Shown here piece by piece: positions 6,805 through 13,085 of a stretch of DNA of 13,085 nt. The translations under genes were made by a program, and so were the position numbers. The number at the start of each line of letters is the position of its first letter. Within the stretch, counting starts at the first letter, position 1. The DNA comes from an uncultured Bacillaceae bacterium (lineage in GTDB: Bacteria > Bacillota > Bacilli > Caldalkalibacillales > Caldalkalibacillaceae). The stretch is from contig CALBTX010000035.1 in assembly GCA_937967685.1 (NCBI GenBank), positions 1-13,085 of the forward strand, given 5' to 3'. The notes under the pieces are model-generated. The model ran no database searches. It saw only the letters and a list, made by a program, of their open reading frames with translations, and was not told the origin of the DNA.

Positions 6805-6845
6805 GTGATCAATTTTTTCTGAGAGGAGAAAGGAGTGATCAATGG

Positions 6846-7217
6846 GTGCTTATTGCGTATCATTCCCGCACGGGAAATGTGCGCAGGTTTGTCCGTAAGC
6901 TGGATGAGGATCATGTCCCAATCGATGAGCTGCTTATCGTCGAGCGACCGTTTATCGTGGTCACCTACACGACAGGTTTTGGAGAAGTGCCACACAAAGT
7001 GGATGCTTTTCTCCAACGCAACTATCCGTATTTAATCGGCGTGGCGGCCAGCGGTAACCGCAATTGGGGTCGGTCGTTTGCCAAAAGTGCTGACGTGATT
7101 GCCGAAAAATATAACGTCCCGGTCATCTCTAAATTCGAGCTGTCCGGAACGGAGAAAGATGTGCACCGATTTAAAGAAAGGGTGAAGGAAATATGGCCAG
7201 CCGACACATTCAATTAA
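6846..7217 (+). CDS. nrdI: NrdI flavodoxin-like protein for class Ib ribonucleotide reductase
   Basis: A 123-residue NrdI, the flavodoxin-like FMN protein that supplies the oxidant for assembling the dimanganese-tyrosyl radical cofactor in NrdF. The FMN-phosphate loop is seen in SRTGNVRRFV near residues 6-15, followed by VVTYTTGFGEVP and GVAASGNRNWG. I place the start at GTG 6846 because AAAGGAG (6829-6835) precedes it by 10 nt and the product then begins VLIAY, the normal first strand of the family. An in-frame ATG at 6789 lies inside the terminator stem and would add a non-conserved stretch, so I reject it. The 3' end overlaps nrdE by 25 bp. No nrdH glutaredoxin-like gene is present in this operon. 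Confidence 0.92.
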   Translation: MLIAYHSRTGNVRRFVRKLDEDHVPIDELLIVERPFIVVTYTTGFGEVPHKVDAFLQRNYPYLIGVAASGNRNWGRSFAKSADVIAEKYNVPVISKFELSGTEKDVHRFKERVKEIWPADTFN

Positions 7218-9277
7218 ACAACGAAATGATGATCTTGAAAGACGACTTTTTTCAATTGGAAAAAGATAGAGAAGCGGTCGAGGAATTCATGCAAGAAGTG
7301 GATGAAAACATGTTGGTCTTTGAAACGCTGAAAGAAAAAATAGATTACATGATTGAAAACGACTATTATTACAACGTTTACGAGGACTATGGCCTCGATC
7401 AGATCAGGCAGGTGTTTGAGCAGGCCCATGCTTACCGCTTCAAGTTTCAATCGTACATGGCGGCTTCAAAATTTTACAACGATTACGCCTTGAAAACCGA
7501 CGACCAATCAACATACCTTGAATATTACGCCGACCGCGTAGCTATTGTCGCCCTTTACCTCGGCGGCGGGAATGTTGATCTGGCGCTGAGGCTGATGCGT
7601 TCGATGATGGAACAGCGCTACCAGCCGGCCACACCGACCTTCATGAACGCCGGAAGAAAGCGGCGCGGGGAGATGGTCAGCTGTTTTCTTTTGGAAATGG
7701 ATGACAGTCTCAACTCCATCACTTTTAACATCGGCACAGCGATGCAGCTGTCAAAAATTGGCGGGGGTGTGGCCTTGAATTTGTCCAAGTTGCGGGCCCG
7801 CAATGAACCGATCAAAGGCGTGAAGGGGGCTTCAAGCGGTATTATACCGGTTGTCAAACTGCTGGAGGACGCTTTCTCCTACGCTGATCAGCTTGGGCAG
7901 CGCAAAGGGGCTGGTGCCGCTTACTTGAATATTTTCCATTGGGACGTGATGGAATTTCTGGAGACGAAGAAAATTAATGCGGACGAAAAAATACGTATCA
8001 AGTCGCTGTCCATCGGATTGATAATTCCGGACAAGTTTTTTGAGCTGGCGGAGAAAAACGAGCCGTTTTACGTCTTTGCGCCATATTCCGTCTATCAAGA
8101 ATATGGACAGCATTTGGATGATATGGATATGAACGAGATGTACGACACACTTGTCCAAAATGAGCATGTTCGGAAAAAAGCGTACGATGCGCGCGAAATG
8201 CTGACCAAAATCGCGGTAACACAATTGCAGTCGGGCTACCCGTACCTCGTGTTTAAAGACAACGCCAATGAAGTCCATGCGCTCAAAGATGTCGGTGACA
8301 TTAAAATGTCGAATTTGTGCACTGAGATTTTTCAGCTTCAGGAAACATCGACGATCAACGATTATGAAGAGGAAGACATCATCCGCCGTGACATCAGCTG
8401 CAATCTCGGTTCGCTGAACATTGTCAACGTGATGGAATCCGGTAAAATTCGCGAATCCGTGCACGAAGGGATTGAAGCGCTGACAGCCGTGTCCGACAAA
8501 GCAAACATTCGTCAGGCGCCGAGTGTGAGAAAAGCGAACGAAGAACTTCATTCCGTCGGCCTGGGAGCGATGAACTTGAACGGTTTCTTGGCCAAGAACG
8601 AGATCATGTATGAAAGCGAAGAAGCGAAAGATTTTGTGCGCACCTTTTTCATGATGATGAATTTTTACTCTCTGGAAAAAAGCAATGAAATCGCTCGGGA
8701 GCGTCAAACGACGTTCAAAGATTTCCAGAAGAGCACATATGCCACAGGGACGTACTTCCAGCAGTATCTGGAAGAAGATTTCGCACCGCGAACGGACAAA
8801 GTAAAGCAGCTGTTTAGGGGCATATATATTCCGCAGCCAAGTGACTGGTTGAATCTGAAAGAGAAAGTGCAGAAGGACGGATTGTATCATGCTTACAGGC
8901 TGGCGATCGCCCCGACGCAAAGTATCAGTTACATTCAGAATGCAACGTCAAGTGTACTGCCCATCGTTGATCACATCGAAAACCGAACGTACGAAAAGTC
9001 AACGACGTACTATCCCATGCCGTTTTTGTCACGGAGGAATTATTACTACTACAAGTCGGCATACCATATCGATCAACTGAAATTGATCGACCTGATCGCT
9101 GAAATCCAGCGTCACGTTGACCAAGGGATCAGCACCATTCTTTACGTCAACAGCCATATATCCACTCGGGAACTGGTGCGCTATTACGTTTATGCGCATA
9201 AAAAAGGTCTGAAGAGTCTGTACTACACCCGGAACAGACATGTGGATATTGCCGAGTGTACGAGCTGTGCCGTCTAA
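7193..9277 (+). CDS. nrdE: Class Ib ribonucleoside-diphosphate reductase alpha subunit
   Basis: A 694-residue catalytic subunit that reduces ribonucleoside diphosphates to deoxy forms. It lacks a full N-terminal ATP-cone, as is usual for class Ib. By family knowledge the key residues are: redox cysteines C164 (VSCFLLEMDDS) and C403 (SCNLGSLN), active-site N374/C376/E378 in SNLCTEIF, radical-transfer tyrosines Y677/Y678 in SLYYTRNR, and the C-terminal CTSC pair C689/C692 that hands electrons to the active site. PTQSISYIQNATSSVLPI at 574-591 is another conserved block. The ATG at 7193 lies inside nrdI behind AAGGA at short spacing. It is uninterrupted: no intein or group I intron, which this gene carries in some Bacillus genomes. 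nrdF follows after 35 bp. Confidence 0.97.
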   Translation: MASRHIQLNNEMMILKDDFFQLEKDREAVEEFMQEVDENMLVFETLKEKIDYMIENDYYYNVYEDYGLDQIRQVFEQAHAYRFKFQSYMAASKFYNDYALKTDDQSTYLEYYADRVAIVALYLGGGNVDLALRLMRSMMEQRYQPATPTFMNAGRKRRGEMVSCFLLEMDDSLNSITFNIGTAMQLSKIGGGVALNLSKLRARNEPIKGVKGASSGIIPVVKLLEDAFSYADQLGQRKGAGAAYLNIFHWDVMEFLETKKINADEKIRIKSLSIGLIIPDKFFELAEKNEPFYVFAPYSVYQEYGQHLDDMDMNEMYDTLVQNEHVRKKAYDAREMLTKIAVTQLQSGYPYLVFKDNANEVHALKDVGDIKMSNLCTEIFQLQETSTINDYEEEDIIRRDISCNLGSLNIVNVMESGKIRESVHEGIEALTAVSDKANIRQAPSVRKANEELHSVGLGAMNLNGFLAKNEIMYESEEAKDFVRTFFMMMNFYSLEKSNEIARERQTTFKDFQKSTYATGTYFQQYLEEDFAPRTDKVKQLFRGIYIPQPSDWLNLKEKVQKDGLYHAYRLAIAPTQSISYIQNATSSVLPIVDHIENRTYEKSTTYYPMPFLSRRNYYYYKSAYHIDQLKLIDLIAEIQRHVDQGISTILYVNSHISTRELVRYYVYAHKKGLKSLYYTRNRHVDIAECTSCAV

Positions 9278-9312
9278 AATAAAATTTAAATCAGCAAGGA
9301 GGACTGTTTGCC

Positions 9313-10275
9313 ATGGAAGCGGTCAACTGGAACAGACCGACAGACGATTTTAGCGAATCTTTTTTAAAACAGAACATTGCTCAATTTTGGACTGCAGAAG
9401 AAATCGGAGTGTCCCGGGACATCTCCACTTGGGTCACCTTAAGTGAAGAAGAGCGTGACGTGTACAAAAACGTCCTCGGCGGATTGACGTTGCTTGACAC
9501 GGAACAGGGTGGTGAGGGGATGCCCCTCATCCTGCTGCATGTCGACAATTTGCAACAAAAGGCGGTCTTATCGTTTATGGGGGCGATGGAACAAATTCAC
9601 GCCAAAAGCTACAGCCACATTTTTACGACGCTTTGTACAGATGAAGAAATTCGAGGCATTTTTGATTGGGTGCGAGAACATCCTCTTTTGCAGCAAAAAG
9701 CAGCGCTCATCCAGCAGTACTATCGTCACTTATTGACGGCAAATGTCACTAAAAAGTCATTATACATGGCCATGGCGGCCAGTGTGTTTCTGGAGAGTTT
9801 TCTGTTTTACAGCGGCTTTTACTATCCGTTGTATCTTGCGGGGCAAGGGAAATTGACCGCATCAGGGGAAATCATCAACCTGATTATCCGCGATGAATCC
9901 ATTCACGGTCTGTACGTGGGGACAATCGCCCAAGACATTTACGGACAGTTGGGAGAAAAAGAGCAGCGGGAAGCGGATGAGGAGCTGCAGACACTTTTAA
10001 ACGCGTTGTATGCCAACGAGATCCGCTACACGGAAGAACTTTACAGACCGATCGGTCTGGCTGACGATGTGGCGGCATTTGTCCGCTACAATGCCAACAA
10101 AGCGCTGATGAACTTAGGGCGCGAACCGTACTTTCCCGAAGAAGCAGTCAATCCGATCGTTCTTAACGGTCTGAGGACAGAGACGAAAAATCACGACTTT
10201 TTTAGCGTGAAAGGAAACGGCTATGTGATGGCCCTGAACATTGAACCGCTCAGGGATGAAGACTTTAAATTTTAA
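9313..10275 (+). CDS. nrdF: Class Ib ribonucleotide reductase beta (radical) subunit
   Basis: A 320-residue ferritin-like subunit carrying the dimetal-tyrosyl radical cofactor (Mn2 or Fe2) that starts catalysis in NrdE. By alignment to the family the metal ligands are D62 (LLDTEQGG), E93 and H96 (AMEQIHAKSYSHIF), E161 (VFLESFLFYSGF), E195 and H198 (IIRDESIHGLYVG), and the radical tyrosine is Y100. All are present, so it is a standard tyrosyl-radical NrdF. The C-terminal tail (NIEPLRDEDFKF) is the peptide that normally docks onto NrdE. The start ATG is preceded by AAGGAGGA with 9 nt spacing. No intrinsic terminator is seen between its stop and the next promoter. Confidence 0.97.
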   Translation: MEAVNWNRPTDDFSESFLKQNIAQFWTAEEIGVSRDISTWVTLSEEERDVYKNVLGGLTLLDTEQGGEGMPLILLHVDNLQQKAVLSFMGAMEQIHAKSYSHIFTTLCTDEEIRGIFDWVREHPLLQQKAALIQQYYRHLLTANVTKKSLYMAMAASVFLESFLFYSGFYYPLYLAGQGKLTASGEIINLIIRDESIHGLYVGTIAQDIYGQLGEKEQREADEELQTLLNALYANEIRYTEELYRPIGLADDVAAFVRYNANKALMNLGREPYFPEEAVNPIVLNGLRTETKNHDFFSVKGNGYVMALNIEPLRDEDFKF

Positions 10276-10296
10276 GCCTGTCTGGAATATTTTTAC

Positions 10297-10325
10297 TTGA
10301 CTCAGTTTTCTTTTTCCATTAATGT
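10297..10325 (+). promoter_or_regulatory. Sigma-A promoter of the SAM-riboswitch transcript
   Basis: TTGACT at 10297-10302 and TAATGT at 10320-10325 with a 17-bp spacer. The start would fall near 10332, about 20 nt before the S-box aptamer, and inside the AGTATT/AATACT inverted repeat (10327-10343). Confidence 0.6.
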
Positions 10326-10353
10326 AAGTATTAATTAAATACTGACAGTGAAG

Positions 10354-10479
10354 TCCTTATCCAGAGTCGGGGGAGGAACCTGGTCCTTTGATCCCGCGGC
10401 AACCTTTACTCGGAATGTGAGTTGCGAGTAAAAAGGTGCCCATTCCAGCAGACCGCACGGATGGTCTGAAAGATAAGGA
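10354..10479 (+). ncRNA. SAM-I (S-box) riboswitch aptamer
   Basis: P1 is TCCTTATC (10354-10361) paired with GATAAGGA (10472-10479). Inside are the S-box core blocks AGAG, GGGAGG, ACCTGG, CGGCAACC, AAAGGTGCCC, CATTCCAGCAGACC and TCTGAAAGATAAG. SAM binding is known to stabilise P1 and favour termination, so the genes downstream are expected to be on when SAM or methionine is scarce. Confidence 0.96.
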
Positions 10480-10525
10480 AGAGTTGATTCTATCAAAACC
10501 TCTTCCGCCCGGAAGAGGTTTTTAA
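10477..10525 (+). terminator. S-box terminator with overlapping antiterminator
   Basis: The terminator stem is AACCTCTTCC (10497-10506) and GGAAGAGGTT (10511-10520) with loop GCCC, followed by a short T run. The competing antiterminator uses the 3' side of P1: GGAAGAG plus TTGA (10477-10487) pairs with TCAA (10493-10496) and CCTCTTCC (10499-10506). This is the standard SAM-I on/off switch. Confidence 0.93.
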
Positions 10526-10532
10526 CTTTCCT

Positions 10533-10575
10533 CGATGAACATGATGGGCATGCCGCGATGAACATGATGGGCATG
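10533..10575 (+). repeat. Exact 20-bp tandem repeat, methionine-codon rich
   Basis: Two exact copies of CGATGAACATGATGGGCATG at 10533-10552 and 10556-10575 (period 23 bp), directly after the S-box terminator. Each copy contains an ATG frame reading MNMMGM. The first frame ends in a TGA that overlaps the ATG of the second frame (10558-10561). No ribosome binding site is evident before either. Confidence 0.9.
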
Positions 10576-10648
10576 GTTAAAGAGAGGCAAATTTCATTTA
10601 AACCAAGTATTCATATTTGTTAAGTATATTTTAAAGGAGGTGGTCACC

Positions 10649-10669
10649 ATGCTTTTTATTCAGCATTGA
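10649..10669 (+). CDS. Six-codon leader ORF (MLFIQH) with very strong SD
   Basis: AAAGGAGGTGGTCACC immediately precedes an ATG that reads only six codons, MLFIQH, before TGA. This is the strongest Shine-Dalgarno in the window, nearly the full complement of the 16S rRNA 3' end. It lies in the SAM-riboswitch transcript, 100 nt upstream of the ssuE start. Removing one base from the T5 run in its second and third codons would join it in frame to ssuE with about 40 extra residues. It may be a leader peptide, a decayed start, or a frameshift. Confidence 0.35.
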   Translation: MLFIQH

Positions 10670-10769
10670 AAAGATTACTGCTAATGTTTTGAGACAAACA
10701 GCTGTTATCTTTGTGTGGCACTATCCGGATCTATGGTCAATCAATCAAACATTGGGGAGTGTGAATGAA

Positions 10770-11348
10770 ATGAGCGACGTTGTCACGATATCAGGAAGTC
10801 CATCAGAATATTCGAGATCAGACCGTGTCCTAAAATATCTTTGTCATTTGTTGGAAGGAGCAGGATTATCTACGACGCAAATTTCAGTTCGCCATATCAA
10901 ACCCGAAGATCTTGTCTATGCACGGTATGACAGTCCGGCCATCGAACATATCGCTTTATCCATAAAAAATGCTCGCGGCCTGATCATAGGATCACCTGTC
11001 TATAAAGCTTCTTACTCAGGTGTGCTTAAAGCGTTGCTTGACTTGCTGCCGCAAGAAGCTTTGAAAGATACACCAACCCTTCCGATCATGGTTGGGGGCA
11101 GCATGGCTCACTTGTTAGCCATTGATTTTGCTTTAAAGCCGGTGTTATCAACATTAAAAGCGCAAAACTTACAAGGGGTTTACTTACTCGATCAGCACAT
11201 TGATCGTGAAAATGAAACCAATCCAATTGTCAATCACGATGTGTTACATCGATTAAACGTAGAATTACAATCGTTTATCCGCAGCGTTAAAAAACAAAAA
11301 AGTGTATTTGTTCAGGAGAAAAAAGAGACAAGGAGAGCGGTACAATGA
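10770..11348 (+). CDS. ssuE: SsuE-type NAD(P)H-dependent FMN reductase
   Basis: A 192-residue flavodoxin-like FMN reductase that makes free reduced FMN for a partner monooxygenase. The flavin-binding SGSPSEYSRSDRVL loop is at 8-21; EDLVYARYDSPA (46-57), GSPVYKASYSGVLKALLDLL (74-93) and GGSMAHLLAIDFALKPVLS (109-127) are close to E. coli SsuE as I remember it. F120 stands where E. coli SsuE has a tyrosine (AVDYALKP) linked to its pi-helix and flavin-transfer behaviour. ATG 10770 is chosen because GGGGAG precedes it by 10 nt and the first beta strand starts at residue 4; a TTG at 10689 is in frame but adds non-conserved sequence. The TGA overlaps the next start as ATGA. Confidence 0.88.
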   Translation: MSDVVTISGSPSEYSRSDRVLKYLCHLLEGAGLSTTQISVRHIKPEDLVYARYDSPAIEHIALSIKNARGLIIGSPVYKASYSGVLKALLDLLPQEALKDTPTLPIMVGGSMAHLLAIDFALKPVLSTLKAQNLQGVYLLDQHIDRENETNPIVNHDVLHRLNVELQSFIRSVKKQKSVFVQEKKETRRAVQ

Positions 11349-12742
11349 AAAAACGAATTCACTTGAACGGATTTACTCAAAATTCGGTCGCCCCTCATTC
11401 ACCGGGTTTATGGAGACACCCGCAGGATGAAGGTCATCGTCACGGCGAGCTGGCCTATTGGATCGAAATCGCTCAATTGCTTGAACGCGGGAAATTCGAT
11501 GCGGTATTTCTCGCGGATGTCAGCGGAATATACGATGTCTACCAAAACAGTTACAAACCGGCGATTCGCCATGCGGTCCAAGTTCCGCTGCATAATACCT
11601 TGCTGCAAATCTCGGCGATGGCTGCACACACGCAGTATTTGGGTTTCGCCCCGACTTATTCCGCAACGTATACACAGCCTTATAAACTGGCCAGGGAGTT
11701 TTCAACGTTGGACCATTTGACGAATGGACGCGTCGCTTGGAACATTGTGACCTCTTACTTGGAGAGCGAGGCGGTCAACCAAGGATTAAGGACAAGGATC
11801 GAACACGACAAACGTTATGATCGAGCGGAAGAATATATGGATGTGGTCTATAAATTGTGGGAGTACAGTTGGGAAGAGGATGCCGTCATAGCCGACGCTG
11901 AAACCGGCATCTACGCAGATCCGGAGAAAGTCCATCCCATCCATCATCAAGGGGATTATTTCAGTGTGCCTGGTGTTCATCTCGTTGATCCGTCTCCACA
12001 GCGCACGCCGGTGTTATTTCAAGCCGGATCTTCTTCACGCGGGCGTGACTTTGCGGCAAAACATGCGGAGGCCATTTTTACGACGACCCAGAATACCATA
12101 GCGGAATTAAAAGCTTTTTCAACAGATATACGCAGCAGAGCCAAAAAGTTCGGCCGTCGTCCTCAAGATATTCTCATCTTTCCAGGCGTTGTCCCGATCG
12201 TGGGATCGACCGAAGCGGAAGCACAGGCCAACTATGAAGCATTGAAGCAGTATGTCAGTTACGAGGGAACGCTTGCCCTTTTGTCGGGACATACGGGGGT
12301 GGACTTCTCCAGTTACGATCCCGACGAATATGTTGAAAATTTAGAAACGAATGCGGCCCGAGGCTTTCTCCATCAATATACGATTGTCAATCCAGAGAAG
12401 AAATGGACCGTGCGGGACGCTGTTACCCATCACGGGTTAGGCATCGGCGCTTGGAAAATTGTGGGCACGCCGGAACAAATCGCTGATCAGCTAGAAAAAA
12501 TGGCGGTGGAAGGTGATGTAGACGGGTTTAATATTATTCAAGCAGTTTCGCCCGGTACATTCCGTGATTTTGTGGACTATGTCGTTCCAGAACTGCAAAG
12601 ACGCGGCATGCATCGAACGGAGTATGAGGCAGCGACTTTGCGTGAAAACATGTTTGGCAAGGGAAGGGTGCGTCTGCCGAACAATCACCCGGCAAAAAGG
12701 CTTGGGTCCCAACCATCTCATCAAATGCACCACTCCGGCTAG
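11345..12742 (+). CDS. LLM-class FMNH2-dependent monooxygenase (NtaA/SnaA/DszA family)
   Basis: A 465-residue luciferase-like TIM-barrel monooxygenase of the NtaA/SnaA/DszA group, which uses FMNH2 from a separate reductase and O2. Family blocks seen: FDAVFLADVSG at 51-61, TYTQPYKLAREFSTLDHLTN at 108-127, GRVAWNIVTS at 128-137, LFQAGSSSRGRDFAAKHAEA at 224-243, and NAARGFLHQYT near 340. Length is normal. It is coupled to ssuE by an ATGA overlap with GGAGAGCG upstream, so the two form a reductase-oxygenase pair, and the S-box upstream points to sulfur supply. Relatives include B. subtilis YtnJ and YxeK (S-succinocysteine breakdown), DszA (sulfone cleavage) and dimethylsulfide monooxygenase DmoA; the substrate cannot be told from this sequence. 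It is not the shorter SsuD alkanesulfonate enzyme. Confidence 0.9.
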   Translation: MKKRIHLNGFTQNSVAPHSPGLWRHPQDEGHRHGELAYWIEIAQLLERGKFDAVFLADVSGIYDVYQNSYKPAIRHAVQVPLHNTLLQISAMAAHTQYLGFAPTYSATYTQPYKLAREFSTLDHLTNGRVAWNIVTSYLESEAVNQGLRTRIEHDKRYDRAEEYMDVVYKLWEYSWEEDAVIADAETGIYADPEKVHPIHHQGDYFSVPGVHLVDPSPQRTPVLFQAGSSSRGRDFAAKHAEAIFTTTQNTIAELKAFSTDIRSRAKKFGRRPQDILIFPGVVPIVGSTEAEAQANYEALKQYVSYEGTLALLSGHTGVDFSSYDPDEYVENLETNAARGFLHQYTIVNPEKKWTVRDAVTHHGLGIGAWKIVGTPEQIADQLEKMAVEGDVDGFNIIQAVSPGTFRDFVDYVVPELQRRGMHRTEYEAATLRENMFGKGRVRLPNNHPAKRLGSQPSHQMHHSG

Positions 12743-13043
12743 TATCCCTCATCCTTAATGGATTCGGCAACATGTGAACAAGGGGCCAAACAGATTCGAT
12801 CCGTCTGTTGGGTCCCTTGAAAATATGATAGGCATGATTTCCGATACGGAGATTATTTCCTTGAAAATAAGAAAAAAACACAATATTTGGCAAATTCGTT
12901 CGTTCTTCGTCATGAATCTTCAGCGAATTTTATGTTGGACACCAGAATCACTGACAAAAACATATTCGACAAATTGTTTCGGATATTGTAAGCTGATAAG
13001 GAAGATTTTTGATTGTTGAATAGTCTGGATAGGAGGATGGCAA
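12743..13043. other. Intergenic region before sucC
   Basis: A 301-bp stretch with a 15-bp hairpin (12780-12818) and the sucC ribosome binding site AGGAGG (13031-13036). I see no clear sigma-A promoter, riboswitch or protein-like ORF. A 7-bp inverted repeat AAATTCG/CGAATTT (12892-12930) has a 25-nt loop and is probably meaningless. Confidence 0.5.
12780..12818 (+). terminator. 15-bp hairpin, possible terminator without a T tract
   Basis: AAGGGGCCAAACAGA (12780-12794) pairs with TCTGTTGGGTCCCTT (12804-12818) around a 9-nt loop, with 14 of 15 positions paired (one A-G mismatch, one G-U). It starts 38 bp after the monooxygenase stop. No T run follows on either strand, so it may end transcription weakly, protect the mRNA 3' end, or do something else. 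Confidence 0.4.
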
Positions 13044-13085
13044 ATGAATATCCATGAATATCAGGCCAAAGGGGTCTTGAAACAA
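13044..13085 (+). CDS. sucC: Succinyl-CoA synthetase beta subunit, N-terminal fragment
   Basis: Only the first 14 codons are in the window, reading MNIHEYQAKGVLKQ, the characteristic start of the ATP-grasp beta subunit of succinyl-CoA synthetase (TCA cycle). The ATG lies 7 nt after AGGAGG. In B. subtilis sucC follows ylqH in the same direction; here it is on the opposite strand to the ylqH-comM run and separated from it by about 11 kb. The rest of the gene lies outside the window. Confidence 0.9.
   Translation, partial: MNIHEYQAKGVLKQ

Noticed and set aside
6789..6845. N-terminal extension of nrdI from ATG 6789
   Set aside because: This ATG is inside the terminator stem, and the extra 19 residues do not resemble NrdI; GTG 6846 has an SD and the conserved first strand.
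7193..9277. Intein or group I intron in nrdE
   Set aside because: The protein is continuous, of normal length, with all conserved motifs in order.
10689..10769. TTG start for ssuE at 10689
   Set aside because: No SD; the added 27 residues precede the first beta strand of the fold and are not seen in the family.
1..13085. CRISPR array, insertion sequence, prophage or defence genes
   Set aside because: No regularly spaced repeats, transposase, integrase or inverted-terminal-repeat pairs are visible; the content is housekeeping and metabolic.

Overview
The window looks like chromosomal DNA from a Bacillales-type Firmicute of moderate GC content. Supporting signs are strong AGGAGG-type ribosome binding sites, Bacillus-like protein sequences (YlqG, YlqH, the RNase HII N-terminal extension, NrdI/NrdE/NrdF), Firmicute-style terminator riboswitches, and the start of sucC at the right edge. 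I cannot name a species.

Left part (74-6092, minus strand): a housekeeping run read right to left, lspA - rluD - rnhB, then after a 275-bp gap ylqG-like - ylqH - yraN - comM. Most junctions are ATGA-type overlaps or short gaps. These genes serve lipoprotein maturation, rRNA pseudouridylation, RNA/DNA hybrid removal, a YraN-type nuclease-fold protein and a ComM-type AAA+ ATPase.

Centre (6416-10275, plus strand): a class Ib ribonucleotide reductase operon, nrdI-nrdE-nrdF. Its leader holds a sigma-A-like promoter, two NrdR-box-like sites 32 bp apart, a class I cobalamin riboswitch aptamer with a closing P1 stem, and an intrinsic terminator directly upstream of the nrdI ribosome binding site. 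The logic appears to be two-layered: NrdR senses nucleotide state at the promoter, and cobalamin shuts off the B12-independent enzyme, which predicts a B12-dependent reductase (nrdJ) elsewhere in the genome. A possible small membrane-protein ORF runs through the expression platform and stops inside the terminator loop.

Right part (10297-12742, plus strand): a SAM-I (S-box) riboswitch with clear terminator and antiterminator, a short leader region with a 20-bp tandem repeat and a six-codon ORF behind the strongest Shine-Dalgarno in the window, then ssuE (FMN reductase) translationally coupled to a flavin-dependent monooxygenase of the NtaA/SnaA/DszA class. Together they look like a two-component organosulfur-scavenging pair expressed when SAM is low.

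Right edge: a 301-bp intergenic region with a 15-bp hairpin, then the first 14 codons of sucC. sucC points away from the comM cluster that commonly precedes it in Bacillales, which suggests a local inversion or rearrangement.
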